Shown here in pieces: positions 28,021 through 37,839 of a DNA stretch of 64,000 bases. This stretch comes from Cyclobacteriaceae bacterium. Its GTDB lineage: Bacteria > Bacteroidota > Bacteroidia > Cytophagales > Cyclobacteriaceae. The notes below the pieces were generated by a model. It made no database searches. It was not told the DNA's origin and was given only the letters and a program-made list of their open reading frames with translations. Position numbers and translations under genes: made by a program. The stretch is from positions 372,001-436,000 of the forward strand of contig JABFRS010000001.1 in the NCBI GenBank assembly GCA_013141055.1, read 5' to 3'. Every line of letters starts with the position of its first letter. The first letter of the stretch is position 1.

Positions 28021-29465
28021 TGTTCACTTAGTTTTTTTTCCAATAATTGAGTGGCCACTTTAGGGTCAGCCTTTCCCTTGCTTCTTTTCATCACTTCACC
28101 CATAAACATGGTGACGATTGATTTTTTACCGTTCTTATATTCCTCCACTTTCAGCGGAAACTCCTTAATAACCTCTGCAATGATCGGAAGGATAGAATCC
28201 ACATTGCTATCCTGAATCAGATTCATTTCCTGAGCAATAGCCAGACATGATTTATCGGGTGCGGTCAACAGCACCGGGAAGATCTTCTGCGAGGCAATGG
28301 CAAAATTAACCTTTCCGGCATCAATTAATGCAATCATCTCCGCCATTTGAACTGCCTTCAAGGGAAACAAATTCATCTCTTTATTCTGCTCATTCAGATA
28401 GGACTTCACCGGACCCATGATCCAGTTAGCAGCAGCCTTATGATTCTGAGTATGACGACATATCTCTTCAAAATACAATGCTATCTCTTTGGTATCTGTC
28501 AGCACCTGGGCATCATAGTCTGAGAGTTTATATTCAGTAACAAATCGCTGATGAAGCTCACGTGGCAATGCCGGCATGCTTGATTCTATTTCATCAAGCC
28601 AGTTTTCAGAGATCTCCAGAGTGCTGAGGTCAGGATCCGGGAAATAACGGTAGTCATTCAGCTCTTCCTTCGTCCGCATGCTATGCGTCTTTCCTGTGTT
28701 GGCATCAAAAGTCCGGGTCTCAGAAATGATCGCCTCTCCTTTTTCCGCCAGAAGTATCTGACGCTCTACCTCATGATCGATCGCACGCTGCACATTCCGG
28801 ATCGAGTTCATATTCTTTACTTCAACCTTCTTTCCTAATTCAGTTGCATCGTTCAGCATGATCGATACATTGGCATCACATCGAAGGGATCCTTCCTCCA
28901 TGTTGCCATCACAGATCTCAAGGTATCTCACCAGTTTCCTGATCTCTGTTAACAATGCATACGCATCCTCTGAGCTTTTTATCTCAGGATTCGTTACGAT
29001 CTCAATCAACGGAACACCCGACCGGTTAAAATCGACCAGTGTATCGGCCTCATTGGCAAGGTGTATCGACTTACCTGCATCTTCCTCAATATGAATCCGG
29101 TTGAGACTGATGTTCTTCTCACCATCCTTTGAATTGATGGTAATATATCCTCCCACACAAATTGGTGTGCGGTCCTGTGTGAGCTGATATCCTTTAGGAA
29201 GATCAGGATAGAAATAGTTCTTCCGGTCGAAAATCTGAACCCTGGAGATAGAAGAATGGCATGCCAGGCCCATTTTAGCGGCATACTCGACTACGCGCTT
29301 ATTGAGTTTTGGTAATGTTCCGGGGTGAGCGAGGGTAATGACACTCAGGTTTGTATTGGGTGCCTGACCATACACCGCCGAATCGGAGTTATAAATCTTG
29401 CTTTTGGTGGAAAGCTGAGCATGCACTTCCAGACCGATGATGGTGGTGTATTTTGAATGACTCAT
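28017..29465 (-). CDS. gatB: Asp/Glu-tRNA amidotransferase subunit B
   Basis: A 482-residue GatB. It binds misacylated Glu-tRNA(Gln) or Asp-tRNA(Asn) and, with GatA and GatC, forms the amide. The signature GLEVHAQLSTKSKIY near residue 11, FYPDLPKGYQLTQ, the HIEEDAGKS metal-site segment, and the C-terminal tRNA-binding YqeY-like domain are all visible. The gene overlaps alaS by 4 bases upstream and the TlpA gene by 4 bases downstream. Confidence 0.97.
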   Translation of the reverse strand: MSHSKYTTIIGLEVHAQLSTKSKIYNSDSAVYGQAPNTNLSVITLAHPGTLPKLNKRVVEYAAKMGLACHSSISRVQIFDRKNYFYPDLPKGYQLTQDRTPICVGGYITINSKDGEKNISLNRIHIEEDAGKSIHLANEADTLVDFNRSGVPLIEIVTNPEIKSSEDAYALLTEIRKLVRYLEICDGNMEEGSLRCDANVSIMLNDATELGKKVEVKNMNSIRNVQRAIDHEVERQILLAEKGEAIISETRTFDANTGKTHSMRTKEELNDYRYFPDPDLSTLEISENWLDEIESSMPALPRELHQRFVTEYKLSDYDAQVLTDTKEIALYFEEICRHTQNHKAAANWIMGPVKSYLNEQNKEMNLFPLKAVQMAEMIALIDAGKVNFAIASQKIFPVLLTAPDKSCLAIAQEMNLIQDSNVDSILPIIAEVIKEFPLKVEEYKNGKKSIVTMFMGEVMKRSKGKADPKVATQLLEKKLSEQ

Positions 29466-32059
29466 CCAATCAATGTCCTGGCTTTCGTCAGCACCGCATT
29501 AAGTCCTTCCAGATTCTTTCCTCCAGCCGTTGCAAAGAAAGGCTGACCGCCGCCACCTCCATCGATTTCCTTTGCAAGCTCTTTAACCATATTGCCGGCG
29601 TGGAACTTCTTGCTAGCCTCCAGCTTCTCTCCGATCATCACCGCTACCTGGGGCTTGCTTTCAATGTCCGCAGCCAGCACCATGAGAAGGTCATCAAACT
29701 GGTTCCTCAATCCATAAGCAATGTTCTTCAACGCATCGGCATTGGGAACCGAAACTCTTTCAAGGATCAATGTATGACCATTTGATTTCACGGCTTTCTT
29801 TACAAGCTCTTCCTTTATCTGATTTGCCAGTTGCTGATTAAATGCTTCAAGCTTCTTTTCAAGACTATGTTTTTCTTCAATCAGTGTCTGGATAGACGCT
29901 GACAGATCCTTGGGGTTCTTCAGAAGAGTCTTTACCTCATTCAACACTGCCAGCGATCCGTTGACAAACTCTTGCGCCCCTTCTGCCGTGACTGCTTCGA
30001 TTCTTCTTACGCCTGCAGCAACCGAACTTTCAGAAACGATCTTGAACATTCCAATGTTTCCTGTAGCAGGAATATGAGTTCCTCCACAAAGTTCTACTGA
30101 GAAATTGGGATCAAATGTTATGACCCTTACAAACTCGCCATACTTTTCACCAAACAATGCCATCGCGCCTAGCGATTTCGCATCAGCGATCGGCACACCT
30201 CTCCTTTCATTCAATTGAATGTTCTCACGGATCTTTTCATTGACGATAGCTTCAACTTTTGCGATCTCGGTATCGGTCATCGCGGCAAAATGGGAGAAGT
30301 CGAAGCGTAGGATCTTTTCATTCACCAGCGAACCCTTTTGCTCAACATGTTTTCCCAGCACCTGGCGAAGGGCAGCGTGCAGTAAGTGCGTGGCTGAGTG
30401 ATTGCTCATCGTAAGTCTGCGCTTACTCTCATTGACAGAAGCATAGAACTCACCCTCCAGCTTGTCAGGAAGCGCCTCCGTTAAATGAATGATCAGATCA
30501 TTCTCCTTTTTGGTATCAATGATCCATACTTTCTCATTCGCTGATTCAATGATACCAGTATCCCCTACCTGACCGCCGCTTTCGGCATAGAAAGGAGTCT
30601 TATCCAATACCAGCTGAAACAGCTCTTTATTCTTTTGCTTGATCTTTCTGAACTTAACAATTCGCGATGTTGACGTCAGATGATCATATCCTATAAATTC
30701 TGACTTGCTATCCTCTCCAACAAGAACCCAGTCTCCGGTTTCTTTAACCGCAGCAGCTTTGGATCGGGATTTCTGTTTCTCCATCTCTGACTGAAATCCC
30801 TTTTCATCAATCGTAAGTCCACGCTCGCGTGCGATGAGGGATGTAAGATCAAACGGGAATCCAAACGTGTCGAAAAGTTCAAAAGACTGTTCACCGCTGA
30901 TCGTCTTTAATGATTCTATTCTCTTCAAACCTTTCTCTAACGTTCTCAGAAAAGATTTTTCTTCTTCATGAACCACATTGCTGACATAATCCTGCTGCTT
31001 GTGTAATTCCTGAAAGACATCTTTGAACTGCAAAGCCAGTAATGGCACCAGGCGATACATGAATGCTTCCTTGAAGTTCAGATAAGAATATCCATAGCGC
31101 ACAGCTCTTCTCAGAATTCTTCTAATCACATAACCCGCTCCAGTATTGGAAGGAAGTTGTCCGTCTGAAATAGCAAAAGCCACGGCACGAATGTGATCGG
31201 CCATTACACGAATAGCAATATCTGTTTTATTATCAGCACCGTACTTCACGTTTGCGTGAAGCGCAATGAAATCCATCAACGGTCTGAACACATCGGTATC
31301 ATAGTTCGACTTCTTTGCCTGGATCGCCATGCACAGTCGTTCGAAACCCATACCGGTATCAACATGCTTGTCGGGCAATGATTCCAATGCTCCGGAAGCA
31401 AGTCTGTTAAACTGAATGAAGACCAGGTTCCATATTTCCACCACCTGTGGGTGATCGTTATTTACCAGTTCTTTTCCTGGCGTCTTTTTAACCTCTTCTT
31501 CTGAACGAAGGTCAATATGTATTTCAGAACACGGTCCGCAAGGGCCGGCCTCTCCCATTTCCCAGAAGTTGTCCTTCTTATTGCCATGAAGGATTCTCTC
31601 TTCAGCGATAAACTGCTTCCAGAGTTCTTTGGCTTCCTCATCAACGGGAAGGTTATCACCTTTGTCTCCGCCAAAAACCGTTACATATAATCTCTCTTTA
31701 GGAAGCTGGTATACTTCCGTGAGTAACTCCCACGCCCATGAGATAGCCTCCTTCTTGAAGTAATCTCCAAAGGACCAGTTACCAAGCATTTCAAACATGG
31801 TATGATGGTAGGTATCGAGACCTACATCTTCCAGGTCGTTGTGCTTTCCGCTTACGCGAAGACATTTCTGTGTGTCTGCTATTCTCTTGTATTTGGAGAC
31901 GCTGTTGCCAAGGAAGAAATCCTTGAACTGCACCATACCGGAATTGGTGAAAAGAAGAGATGGGTCGTTCTTAAGCACCAGCGGTGCGGATGGCACGATC
32001 TGGTGTCCTTTACTTTCAAAAAACTCGAGAAACTTCCTTCGTATTGTAGCAGAATCCAT
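29462..32059 (-). CDS. alaS: alanyl-tRNA synthetase
   Basis: An 865-residue AlaRS. It charges tRNA(Ala) with alanine and edits Ser/Gly errors. Visible: class II core beginning RRKFLEFFESKGH, the editing-domain zinc ligands HSATH and CGGTH (SATHLLHAALRQ, ELCGGTHIPATGNIG), the VAAGVRRIEAVT segment, and the C-Ala domain (DGGGGGQPFFATAGG). ATG 32059 is chosen; a longer frame to 32158 adds 33 residues unlike any AlaRS. It is the first gene of the alaS-gatB-TlpA operon. Confidence 0.97.
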   Translation of the reverse strand: MDSATIRRKFLEFFESKGHQIVPSAPLVLKNDPSLLFTNSGMVQFKDFFLGNSVSKYKRIADTQKCLRVSGKHNDLEDVGLDTYHHTMFEMLGNWSFGDYFKKEAISWAWELLTEVYQLPKERLYVTVFGGDKGDNLPVDEEAKELWKQFIAEERILHGNKKDNFWEMGEAGPCGPCSEIHIDLRSEEEVKKTPGKELVNNDHPQVVEIWNLVFIQFNRLASGALESLPDKHVDTGMGFERLCMAIQAKKSNYDTDVFRPLMDFIALHANVKYGADNKTDIAIRVMADHIRAVAFAISDGQLPSNTGAGYVIRRILRRAVRYGYSYLNFKEAFMYRLVPLLALQFKDVFQELHKQQDYVSNVVHEEEKSFLRTLEKGLKRIESLKTISGEQSFELFDTFGFPFDLTSLIARERGLTIDEKGFQSEMEKQKSRSKAAAVKETGDWVLVGEDSKSEFIGYDHLTSTSRIVKFRKIKQKNKELFQLVLDKTPFYAESGGQVGDTGIIESANEKVWIIDTKKENDLIIHLTEALPDKLEGEFYASVNESKRRLTMSNHSATHLLHAALRQVLGKHVEQKGSLVNEKILRFDFSHFAAMTDTEIAKVEAIVNEKIRENIQLNERRGVPIADAKSLGAMALFGEKYGEFVRVITFDPNFSVELCGGTHIPATGNIGMFKIVSESSVAAGVRRIEAVTAEGAQEFVNGSLAVLNEVKTLLKNPKDLSASIQTLIEEKHSLEKKLEAFNQQLANQIKEELVKKAVKSNGHTLILERVSVPNADALKNIAYGLRNQFDDLLMVLAADIESKPQVAVMIGEKLEASKKFHAGNMVKELAKEIDGGGGGQPFFATAGGKNLEGLNAVLTKARTLIG

Positions 32060-32215
32060 GTTGAAATAGCGATCAAAGGGCAAAAATAAAGAATTATGAG
32101 TTAGGAAAGATGGGTTATGAATTTGCTTTACCATCAAAAGATTCTTCACTTCCTTCATTCTTCACCGCACCACTTCTTTTCTTTTCCTTTCTTTGCAGCT
32201 TATCCATTTCCACCT

Positions 32216-33277
32216 ATGAAGTTTATTCCAGTATCGATTGTCTTTTTGTTGATCTCTGTCCTTTCCAGCGCACAAGCTCCTGCTGACTCCACCGCTCTTA
32301 AAAAAGATACCGTAACGGTTATCGGTGTAGGTGACATCATGATGGGAAGCAACCATGGAACTGGCATGTTGCCTCCGGATAGCGGCGCCGGACTGATGGC
32401 GGATGTTGAAAGCATCCTTGCCAACGCAGATATCACCATGGGAAATCTTGAAGGGGTATTGTTAAACGAGGGAGGTGTTGCAAAAACCTGCAAGGACCCG
32501 AGTGTATGTTATGTGTTTCGCACCCCGGTGAAGTATGTTCAGAATCTTACAAAGGCTGGCTTCGATGTAATGAGCATTGCCAACAATCACGCAGGCGATT
32601 TTGGTGACCTCGGAAGAAAAAGCAGTATGTCTACCCTTGCGGATGCGGGTATTGAATATGCCGGTCAGCTGCAAAAGCCCTGGGTAATGTTTGAAAGAGG
32701 AGGAATAAAGTATGGATTCATTGCCTTTGCACCGAACAGCAATACAGTGCCGCTGAATGACATTGCCAATGCAAAGAAATGGGTCGCGCACCTTGATTCA
32801 TTGACTGATATCGTGATCGTTTCATTTCACGGTGGAGCTGAAGGACCTCAATATCAGCATGTGCTTCGCAAGACGGAATTGTTTCATGGAGAAAACCGCG
32901 GAAATGTCTATCAATTTGCTCATCAGGTGATTGATGCCGGAGCGGATATCGTATTAGGACATGGCCCTCACCACACTCGCGGTGTGGAAGTTTACAAAAA
33001 TCGCTTCATCGCTTATAGCTTGGGTAACTTTTGTACCTATGGTATGAACATTACCGGCGTGAATGGACTGGCGCCGATAATTAAAGTGTATACTAATCCA
33101 AAAGGTGAATTTTACAAAGCACATATCACCTCTACTGACCAGAGTGCCCGGCAAAAGGTGAAGATAGATACTGAAAAAAGGGTACTCCATCGCATTCAGG
33201 AGCTTTCAAAGGAAGATTTTCCTGAATCTACCATTACCATAGGCAATGATGGGTGGGTTAGGAAATCCACAAATTGA
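32216..33277 (+). CDS. CapA-family exported protein (poly-gamma-glutamate type)
   Basis: A 353-residue protein with a signal peptide (KFIPVSIVFLLISVLSSAQ) and a CapA metallophosphatase-like domain: VGDIMMGSN, NLEGVL, ANNHAGDFG, VSFHGGAEG, LGHGPHHTRGVE and YSLGNFC. Family members act in poly-gamma-glutamate or exopolymer handling outside the cytoplasm, but the real reaction is not known for most. ATG 32216 is chosen because the longer frame (32117) lacks a signal peptide at its start. Confidence 0.88.
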   Translation: MKFIPVSIVFLLISVLSSAQAPADSTALKKDTVTVIGVGDIMMGSNHGTGMLPPDSGAGLMADVESILANADITMGNLEGVLLNEGGVAKTCKDPSVCYVFRTPVKYVQNLTKAGFDVMSIANNHAGDFGDLGRKSSMSTLADAGIEYAGQLQKPWVMFERGGIKYGFIAFAPNSNTVPLNDIANAKKWVAHLDSLTDIVIVSFHGGAEGPQYQHVLRKTELFHGENRGNVYQFAHQVIDAGADIVLGHGPHHTRGVEVYKNRFIAYSLGNFCTYGMNITGVNGLAPIIKVYTNPKGEFYKAHITSTDQSARQKVKIDTEKRVLHRIQELSKEDFPESTITIGNDGWVRKSTN

Positions 33278-33382
33278 TGTTGAAATCTTGTAGATGAAAT
33301 AAATTTGACTTCATTGCTTGGAAGCTAAAAGAATTGCTACTTTGCATGATGTGATTGTAAAAAATCACGGCTAATTGACCCC

Positions 33383-33721
33383 ATGGCCTACAGAGAAAAA
33401 GAAATAGAAAAATTATATTACTCTATCGGTGAAGTTGCCGAGCAGTTTAATGTAGCCCCTTCGCTGATTCGTTTTTGGGAAACCGAATTCGACATTCTTC
33501 AACCAAAGAAAAACCGTAAAGGAAATCGTCAGTTTACAAAGGAAGATATCGATCAGATACGTTTGATCTATCACCTTGTAAAAGAGAAAGGATTTACCCT
33601 CAATGGTGCGAAAGAAATGCTGAAACAGGATTCTGTAGCAGTGAAAGACAAAATGGAGGTCATCGACTCTCTTAGAAAGATCAGAAAGTTCCTCACTGAG
33701 GTGCGGGACAAGATCCAATAG
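33383..33721 (+). CDS. MerR-family transcriptional regulator
   Basis: A 112-residue protein with the MerR winged-helix: YSIGEVAEQFNVAPSLIRFWETEF, followed by the wing RKGNRQFTKEDIDQIRLIYHL and a short dimerisation helix. It lacks any effector domain, as in the compact MerR proteins conserved in Bacteroidota. Target genes unknown. A CTACTTTGC element 35-43 bases upstream may be its -7 box. A terminator follows. Confidence 0.92.
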   Translation: MAYREKEIEKLYYSIGEVAEQFNVAPSLIRFWETEFDILQPKKNRKGNRQFTKEDIDQIRLIYHLVKEKGFTLNGAKEMLKQDSVAVKDKMEVIDSLRKIRKFLTEVRDKIQ

Positions 33722-33743
33722 CTTTACCTAATACCTAAATACG

Positions 33744-33774
33744 AAAGAGGGTTTGAGAAATCGGACCCTTTTTT
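33744..33774 (+). terminator. terminator after the MerR gene
   Basis: AAAGAGGGT (33744-33752) pairs with ACCCTTTTTT (33765-33774) with one G-U, 12-base loop; the T run is part of the right arm. Confidence 0.8.
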
Positions 33775-33847
33775 GTTGCCCTCCAGTTAAATTCTGTAAT
33801 GTTTTCCGGATTGCGCTGCGTTATTCATTCCCCGTATTTCATTCTCC

Positions 33848-34951
33848 ATGGATCAGGAAAGAATCTCTCTTATGGCGTTGCATTTAGTACCCGGCGTTGG
33901 CGACTTCTTAATAAAGCAATTGATAAGCTACTGCGGTTCCGCTCAGCAGGTGTTCCGGCAATCAAAAGGAAAGCTTCTAAAAATACCCGGCATCGGCGAA
34001 GTCACCGCCAACGCTATCCATGAAGGCAAAGCACGTCATAATGCTGAAAAAGAATTTCGTAAAGCAGAACGTGAAGACACCCGCATACTTTTCTTCACAG
34101 ATAAATCATACCCCGCCAGACTCAAAAGTATTGAAGACGCTCCCCCTCTCTTATATGTAAAGGGCAACATCAATCTCAATCCACTCAAAACCGTTGCCAT
34201 CGTTGGCTCACGTCAGGCAACAGACTACGGAAAGGAACAAGTTGAAAAGATCATTGAAGACCTCGTCCCTCATCAGGCACTGATCATCAGCGGACTTGCC
34301 TACGGCATCGACATTCACGCGCATAAACTGGCACTTCGATATGGCCTCTCTACGATCGGTGTAATGGGTAGCGGCATTGACGTCATCTACCCTTCTGCAC
34401 ACAGGGAAACTGCAAAGAAGATGATCAATCAGGGTGGACTTGTAACTGAGAATCCGTTTGGCACCAAGCCTGACGCACATAATTTCCCGGCCCGCAACAG
34501 GATCATTGCCGGTATGTGCGATGCTCTCGTCGTTGTGGAAGCAGCTGCCAAAGGTGGCGCGCTGATCACGGCAGAAATTGCCAATAGCTATAATAAAGAT
34601 GTATTCGCAATTCCTGGAAACCTGACAAACACCTTTTCCGAAGGATGTAATAAGCTGATCAAGATCAATAAAGCAAACCTGTTCATGTCCGTCAAAGATC
34701 TTGAGTACATCATGAACTGGAATACAGAAAATGAAAGTACCTCTCAGCAATTAAGCCTGGATCTGTCATTGCTTGAACCACATGAGCAGGCAGTTCTGAC
34801 GATCCTGATTCAGAAAAGAACATCTGTTGCTATGGATGAATTAAGTTTTCTTACCGGACTCGGTCAGGGATTGCTTGCCTCCCATTTGCTATCCCTTGAA
34901 TTCAAGAATATGGTCATCTCCCTTCCGGGAAAACTCTACAGAGCAAAATAG
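33848..34951 (+). CDS. dprA: DNA-processing protein DprA
   Basis: A 367-residue DprA/Smf. It binds incoming single-stranded DNA in natural transformation and loads RecA. N-terminal helix-hairpin-helix (about 15-65, KIPGIGEVTANAI), Rossmann core with VAIVGSRQATDYGKEQV, SGLAYGIDIHAHKLAL, GSGIDVIYPS and NRIIAG, and a C-terminal winged helix (about 300-367). All key features are intact. No other competence gene is adjacent. Confidence 0.96.
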   Translation: MDQERISLMALHLVPGVGDFLIKQLISYCGSAQQVFRQSKGKLLKIPGIGEVTANAIHEGKARHNAEKEFRKAEREDTRILFFTDKSYPARLKSIEDAPPLLYVKGNINLNPLKTVAIVGSRQATDYGKEQVEKIIEDLVPHQALIISGLAYGIDIHAHKLALRYGLSTIGVMGSGIDVIYPSAHRETAKKMINQGGLVTENPFGTKPDAHNFPARNRIIAGMCDALVVVEAAAKGGALITAEIANSYNKDVFAIPGNLTNTFSEGCNKLIKINKANLFMSVKDLEYIMNWNTENESTSQQLSLDLSLLEPHEQAVLTILIQKRTSVAMDELSFLTGLGQGLLASHLLSLEFKNMVISLPGKLYRAK

Positions 34952-34963
34952 AAGGAACGAAGA

Positions 34964-35806
34964 TCAGAATATCCCGGCAGCGATCTGCATTGATTTGACA
35001 AACTCATTCTGATCCAGTCCTGTTGGAATGTTCTTTGAATCCAGATAGGAAAGTATCGTCTCCGTAGCGAGGTTCCCTACCAACTCATCCTCTGCCATGG
35101 GACAACCACCGAAGCCATTGATCGCTCCATCAAAACGCTTGCACCCCGCATCCACTGCCGCCTGGATCTTTTCAATCGCTGTCGCCGGATTGGAGTGAAG
35201 ATGTACTCCGAATTCAATAAAAGGAAACTCTGTAGTCAGATTGGTCACCAGGTATTTGATCTGATCCGGTTTGGAAACACCAATGGTATCTGCCAGTGAA
35301 ACAATTTCTATTTCAAGTGTTGAAAGGATGTCCACAAACTTTCCTACCACTGAAATATCATAAGGGTCATTATATGGATTGCCAAACCCCATGCTGATGT
35401 AAGTCACCAGCACCTTTCCGGTCTTGACACAAACCTCCTGGATATCGTTCAGCGTTTCAAGTGCTTCCGCTATGGACTTATTAGTATTGCGCTTCTGGAA
35501 AGTCTCGGATATGGACAGCGGAAATCCCAAATATGTAATATTGGAATGACGACTCGCTTCTTCCGCTCCTCTCACATTGGCAACAATGGCAAGAAGTTTT
35601 GACTTGCTGCTTCCGAATTCTATTTTCTCAAAAACCTCTGCACTGTCCTTCATCTGCGGAATGGCTTTCGGCGATACAAAGCTTCCTGCATCGATGGTGT
35701 CGAATCCTACCTTCATCAACTGATTGAGATAGCGTACTTTCTCTGAGGTAGGAATGAATTTCTCCATTCCCTGCATTGCATCTCTTGGACACTCAATGAT
35801 TTTCAT
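34964..35806 (-). CDS. hydroxymethylglutaryl-CoA lyase-like enzyme
   Basis: A 280-residue TIM-barrel enzyme of the HMG-CoA lyase / DRE-TIM family. It starts ECPRDAMQGM, corresponding to the PRDGLQ catalytic Arg-Asp motif, and has GVHLHSNPATAIEKIQAAVDAGCKRFDGAINGFGGCPMAEDELVGN with the metal-binding His-x-His and the GGCP cysteine loop. Expected reaction: HMG-CoA to acetoacetate plus acetyl-CoA in leucine degradation. ATG 35806 is chosen because the longer start (35842) is upstream of a perfect -7 box. Confidence 0.9.
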   Translation of the reverse strand: MKIIECPRDAMQGMEKFIPTSEKVRYLNQLMKVGFDTIDAGSFVSPKAIPQMKDSAEVFEKIEFGSSKSKLLAIVANVRGAEEASRHSNITYLGFPLSISETFQKRNTNKSIAEALETLNDIQEVCVKTGKVLVTYISMGFGNPYNDPYDISVVGKFVDILSTLEIEIVSLADTIGVSKPDQIKYLVTNLTTEFPFIEFGVHLHSNPATAIEKIQAAVDAGCKRFDGAINGFGGCPMAEDELVGNLATETILSYLDSKNIPTGLDQNEFVKSMQIAAGIF

Positions 35807-35827
35807 AATTAAAGCTACTAAGTATCC

Positions 35828-35835
35828 CAAATATA
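35828..35835 (-). promoter_or_regulatory. -7 box for the HMG-CoA-lyase-like gene
   Basis: TATATTTG on the minus strand, exact TAnnTTTG, 22 bases before ATG 35806; no clear TTG upstream. Confidence 0.6.
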
Positions 35836-36067
35836 ACTTCAATTCAGCATCCTGCTCTGGAGGTAAATGATAGTTATCTCATTAAAACAAAATTTATGTG
35901 TGAATATTTTCAGCAACGAATTCAAAAAAGAATCAAAGATTAATGTTCTGGTAAACTTATACTGTGGAGAAATTCATACAATAGATCGTTGTTAATGTCG
36001 ATTCAACTGAAAATACACCTGCAGGCATCAACTTCTGGGATTAATTGCACCAAATAGACTTAAGATT

Positions 36068-37816
36068 ATGCCGCTGCCCCCCTTTGCCGGAACCTTAGGA
36101 CCCAAACGAGCTGCGCATTTACTACGCCGCGCTTCCTTCGGACCTAACAAGGATGAGATTGATTCTTTCGCAGGACTTACTGCTGCTCAGGCTGTATCGC
36201 AATTGTTTCAACTTCCGTTACCCACTCCGCTTCCACCCATCGATCCCGAAACCGGAACTGAATGGATGACCACCGGGGTGACAGGTGCCAACAGCGGCGA
36301 CAGCGACCTACAGGAATTCTTTAAAGGATGGTATTTGGCTCAGATGCTTAGTCAGGGTGTAACTCCGGGCTTAACAATGCCTTATTCCGTAAGGGAAAAG
36401 ATCGTCTTCTTTCTTCATACAGTCTTCACTACCATTCAAACCAAAGTTGACAACAGCAGATCTCTCTATTTTCAGAATCAGCTTTTCAGAATGTTCGCCT
36501 TTGACCGAACCGCCGGCGCGAGGTTCAATTTTAAAGAGCTCTCCAAAAAGATCTGTGTTGACAATGCCATGCTTCGACTTCTGGATGGAAACCTGAACGT
36601 CAAAGGAAGTCCAAACGAAAATTACGCGCGCGAATTCCATGAACTCTATACCATTGGTCGCGGACTGGAAGGAACGCTTCCTCCCATTACTGATCCAGGT
36701 GATTATTTTCTATACCGCGAAACGGATGTACAGGCTGCCGCGAAAGTTCTGGGTGGCTGGGACATTGATGCAACCTTTACAACCATCGACCCGGATACAC
36801 TTTTGCCCCGCGGAAAAGTAAGAGGCTCCACCACCAATGCTTCCGGTCACGACAATACCATCAAACAATTCAGCGATCGTTTTGCCAATGCCGTTATTCA
36901 ACCCAATCCAACACTGCTGAACGGAGGCAATGCAACAGAAGCCAGCGCATTGGACGAGATCAGTCAGCTGGTAGAACAGATCTATGCAAAGCCTGAAACT
37001 GCGTTGAACATTTGCCGGAGGGTCTATCGCCATTATGTTTATCATGACATAACTCCTGCCCTGGACACGGCAATCATTTCAGTGATGGCTGATACTTTCC
37101 GCACCAGCGGATTTAAAATTCAATCCGTACTGGAAGATCTGTTTCAAAGTCAGCACTTCTATGACGCTGCTGCCGGGGTCAACGATGATAATTTCGGCGG
37201 CATCATCAAATCACCCCTTGATCTCATGATCGGAACCATGAGGTTCTTTGAGAAGAGTGTTCCTGATCCGCAGACTTCCGCCAGTCAACTGTATGAAAAG
37301 ACCAGCAGCATGGTCAATGATCTTACGTCTATGGGCATGCACTTCTACGAACCCTTCGATGTAGCAGGTTATGATGCCTATCACCAGTATCCGATCTATC
37401 ATCGAAGCTGGATCTCTACCAACTATCTCACCAACCGATATGATTTTATCAGGCAACTGGTATCTGAAAATCCGATGATGGCACAGAAGATAGATGTAGT
37501 CAATTTTGTAAGGATCAAAATCTCCAATGCTACTGCCTCCAATGCCAAAGACCTGATCATTGAACTGGCAAAGTACCTGCTTCCTGTCAATGAAAATCTG
37601 ACGTATAATCCTGCACTTGATGATTCATCAGGTCTTACTGCAGAACGAATGAACTATTTCCTTACTGCTTTTCTGAAGTCACCACAAATTGACGCTGATC
37701 CTGAAGGAGCATGGACGTTCCGATGGAATAATCCTGTTGATCCCGAAGTAGTGACACGTCAATTGGAAAGTCTTTTCAATGCCATGATGCAGTCACCTGA
37801 ATATCAGTTGTTCTGA
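36068..37816 (+). CDS. DUF1800-family protein
   Basis: A 582-residue protein of the DUF1800 family: KRAAHLLRRASFGPNKDEID at the N-terminus, YSVREKIVFFLHTVFTT, NENYAREFHELYTIG, and VYRHYVYHD and PLDLMIGTMRFF further on. The family nearly always stands beside a DUF1501 gene, as here (23 bases). No signal peptide is seen at the N-terminus, unlike its partner. The biochemical function is unknown; extracytoplasmic polymer or phosphate roles have been suggested for such pairs but nothing here proves one. Confidence 0.9.
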   Translation: MPLPPFAGTLGPKRAAHLLRRASFGPNKDEIDSFAGLTAAQAVSQLFQLPLPTPLPPIDPETGTEWMTTGVTGANSGDSDLQEFFKGWYLAQMLSQGVTPGLTMPYSVREKIVFFLHTVFTTIQTKVDNSRSLYFQNQLFRMFAFDRTAGARFNFKELSKKICVDNAMLRLLDGNLNVKGSPNENYAREFHELYTIGRGLEGTLPPITDPGDYFLYRETDVQAAAKVLGGWDIDATFTTIDPDTLLPRGKVRGSTTNASGHDNTIKQFSDRFANAVIQPNPTLLNGGNATEASALDEISQLVEQIYAKPETALNICRRVYRHYVYHDITPALDTAIISVMADTFRTSGFKIQSVLEDLFQSQHFYDAAAGVNDDNFGGIIKSPLDLMIGTMRFFEKSVPDPQTSASQLYEKTSSMVNDLTSMGMHFYEPFDVAGYDAYHQYPIYHRSWISTNYLTNRYDFIRQLVSENPMMAQKIDVVNFVRIKISNATASNAKDLIIELAKYLLPVNENLTYNPALDDSSGLTAERMNYFLTAFLKSPQIDADPEGAWTFRWNNPVDPEVVTRQLESLFNAMMQSPEYQLF

Positions 37817-37839
37817 AAGCCCGATAAAAGAGATAAAGA

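Noticed and set aside
29006-29284. 92-residue minus-strand frame within gatB
   Set aside because: Overlaps gatB in another frame with no features; one of many shadow frames not listed.
32060-32158. 33-residue N-terminal extension of AlaRS
   Set aside because: It contains the intergenic promoter space before capA and has no counterpart in AlaRS.
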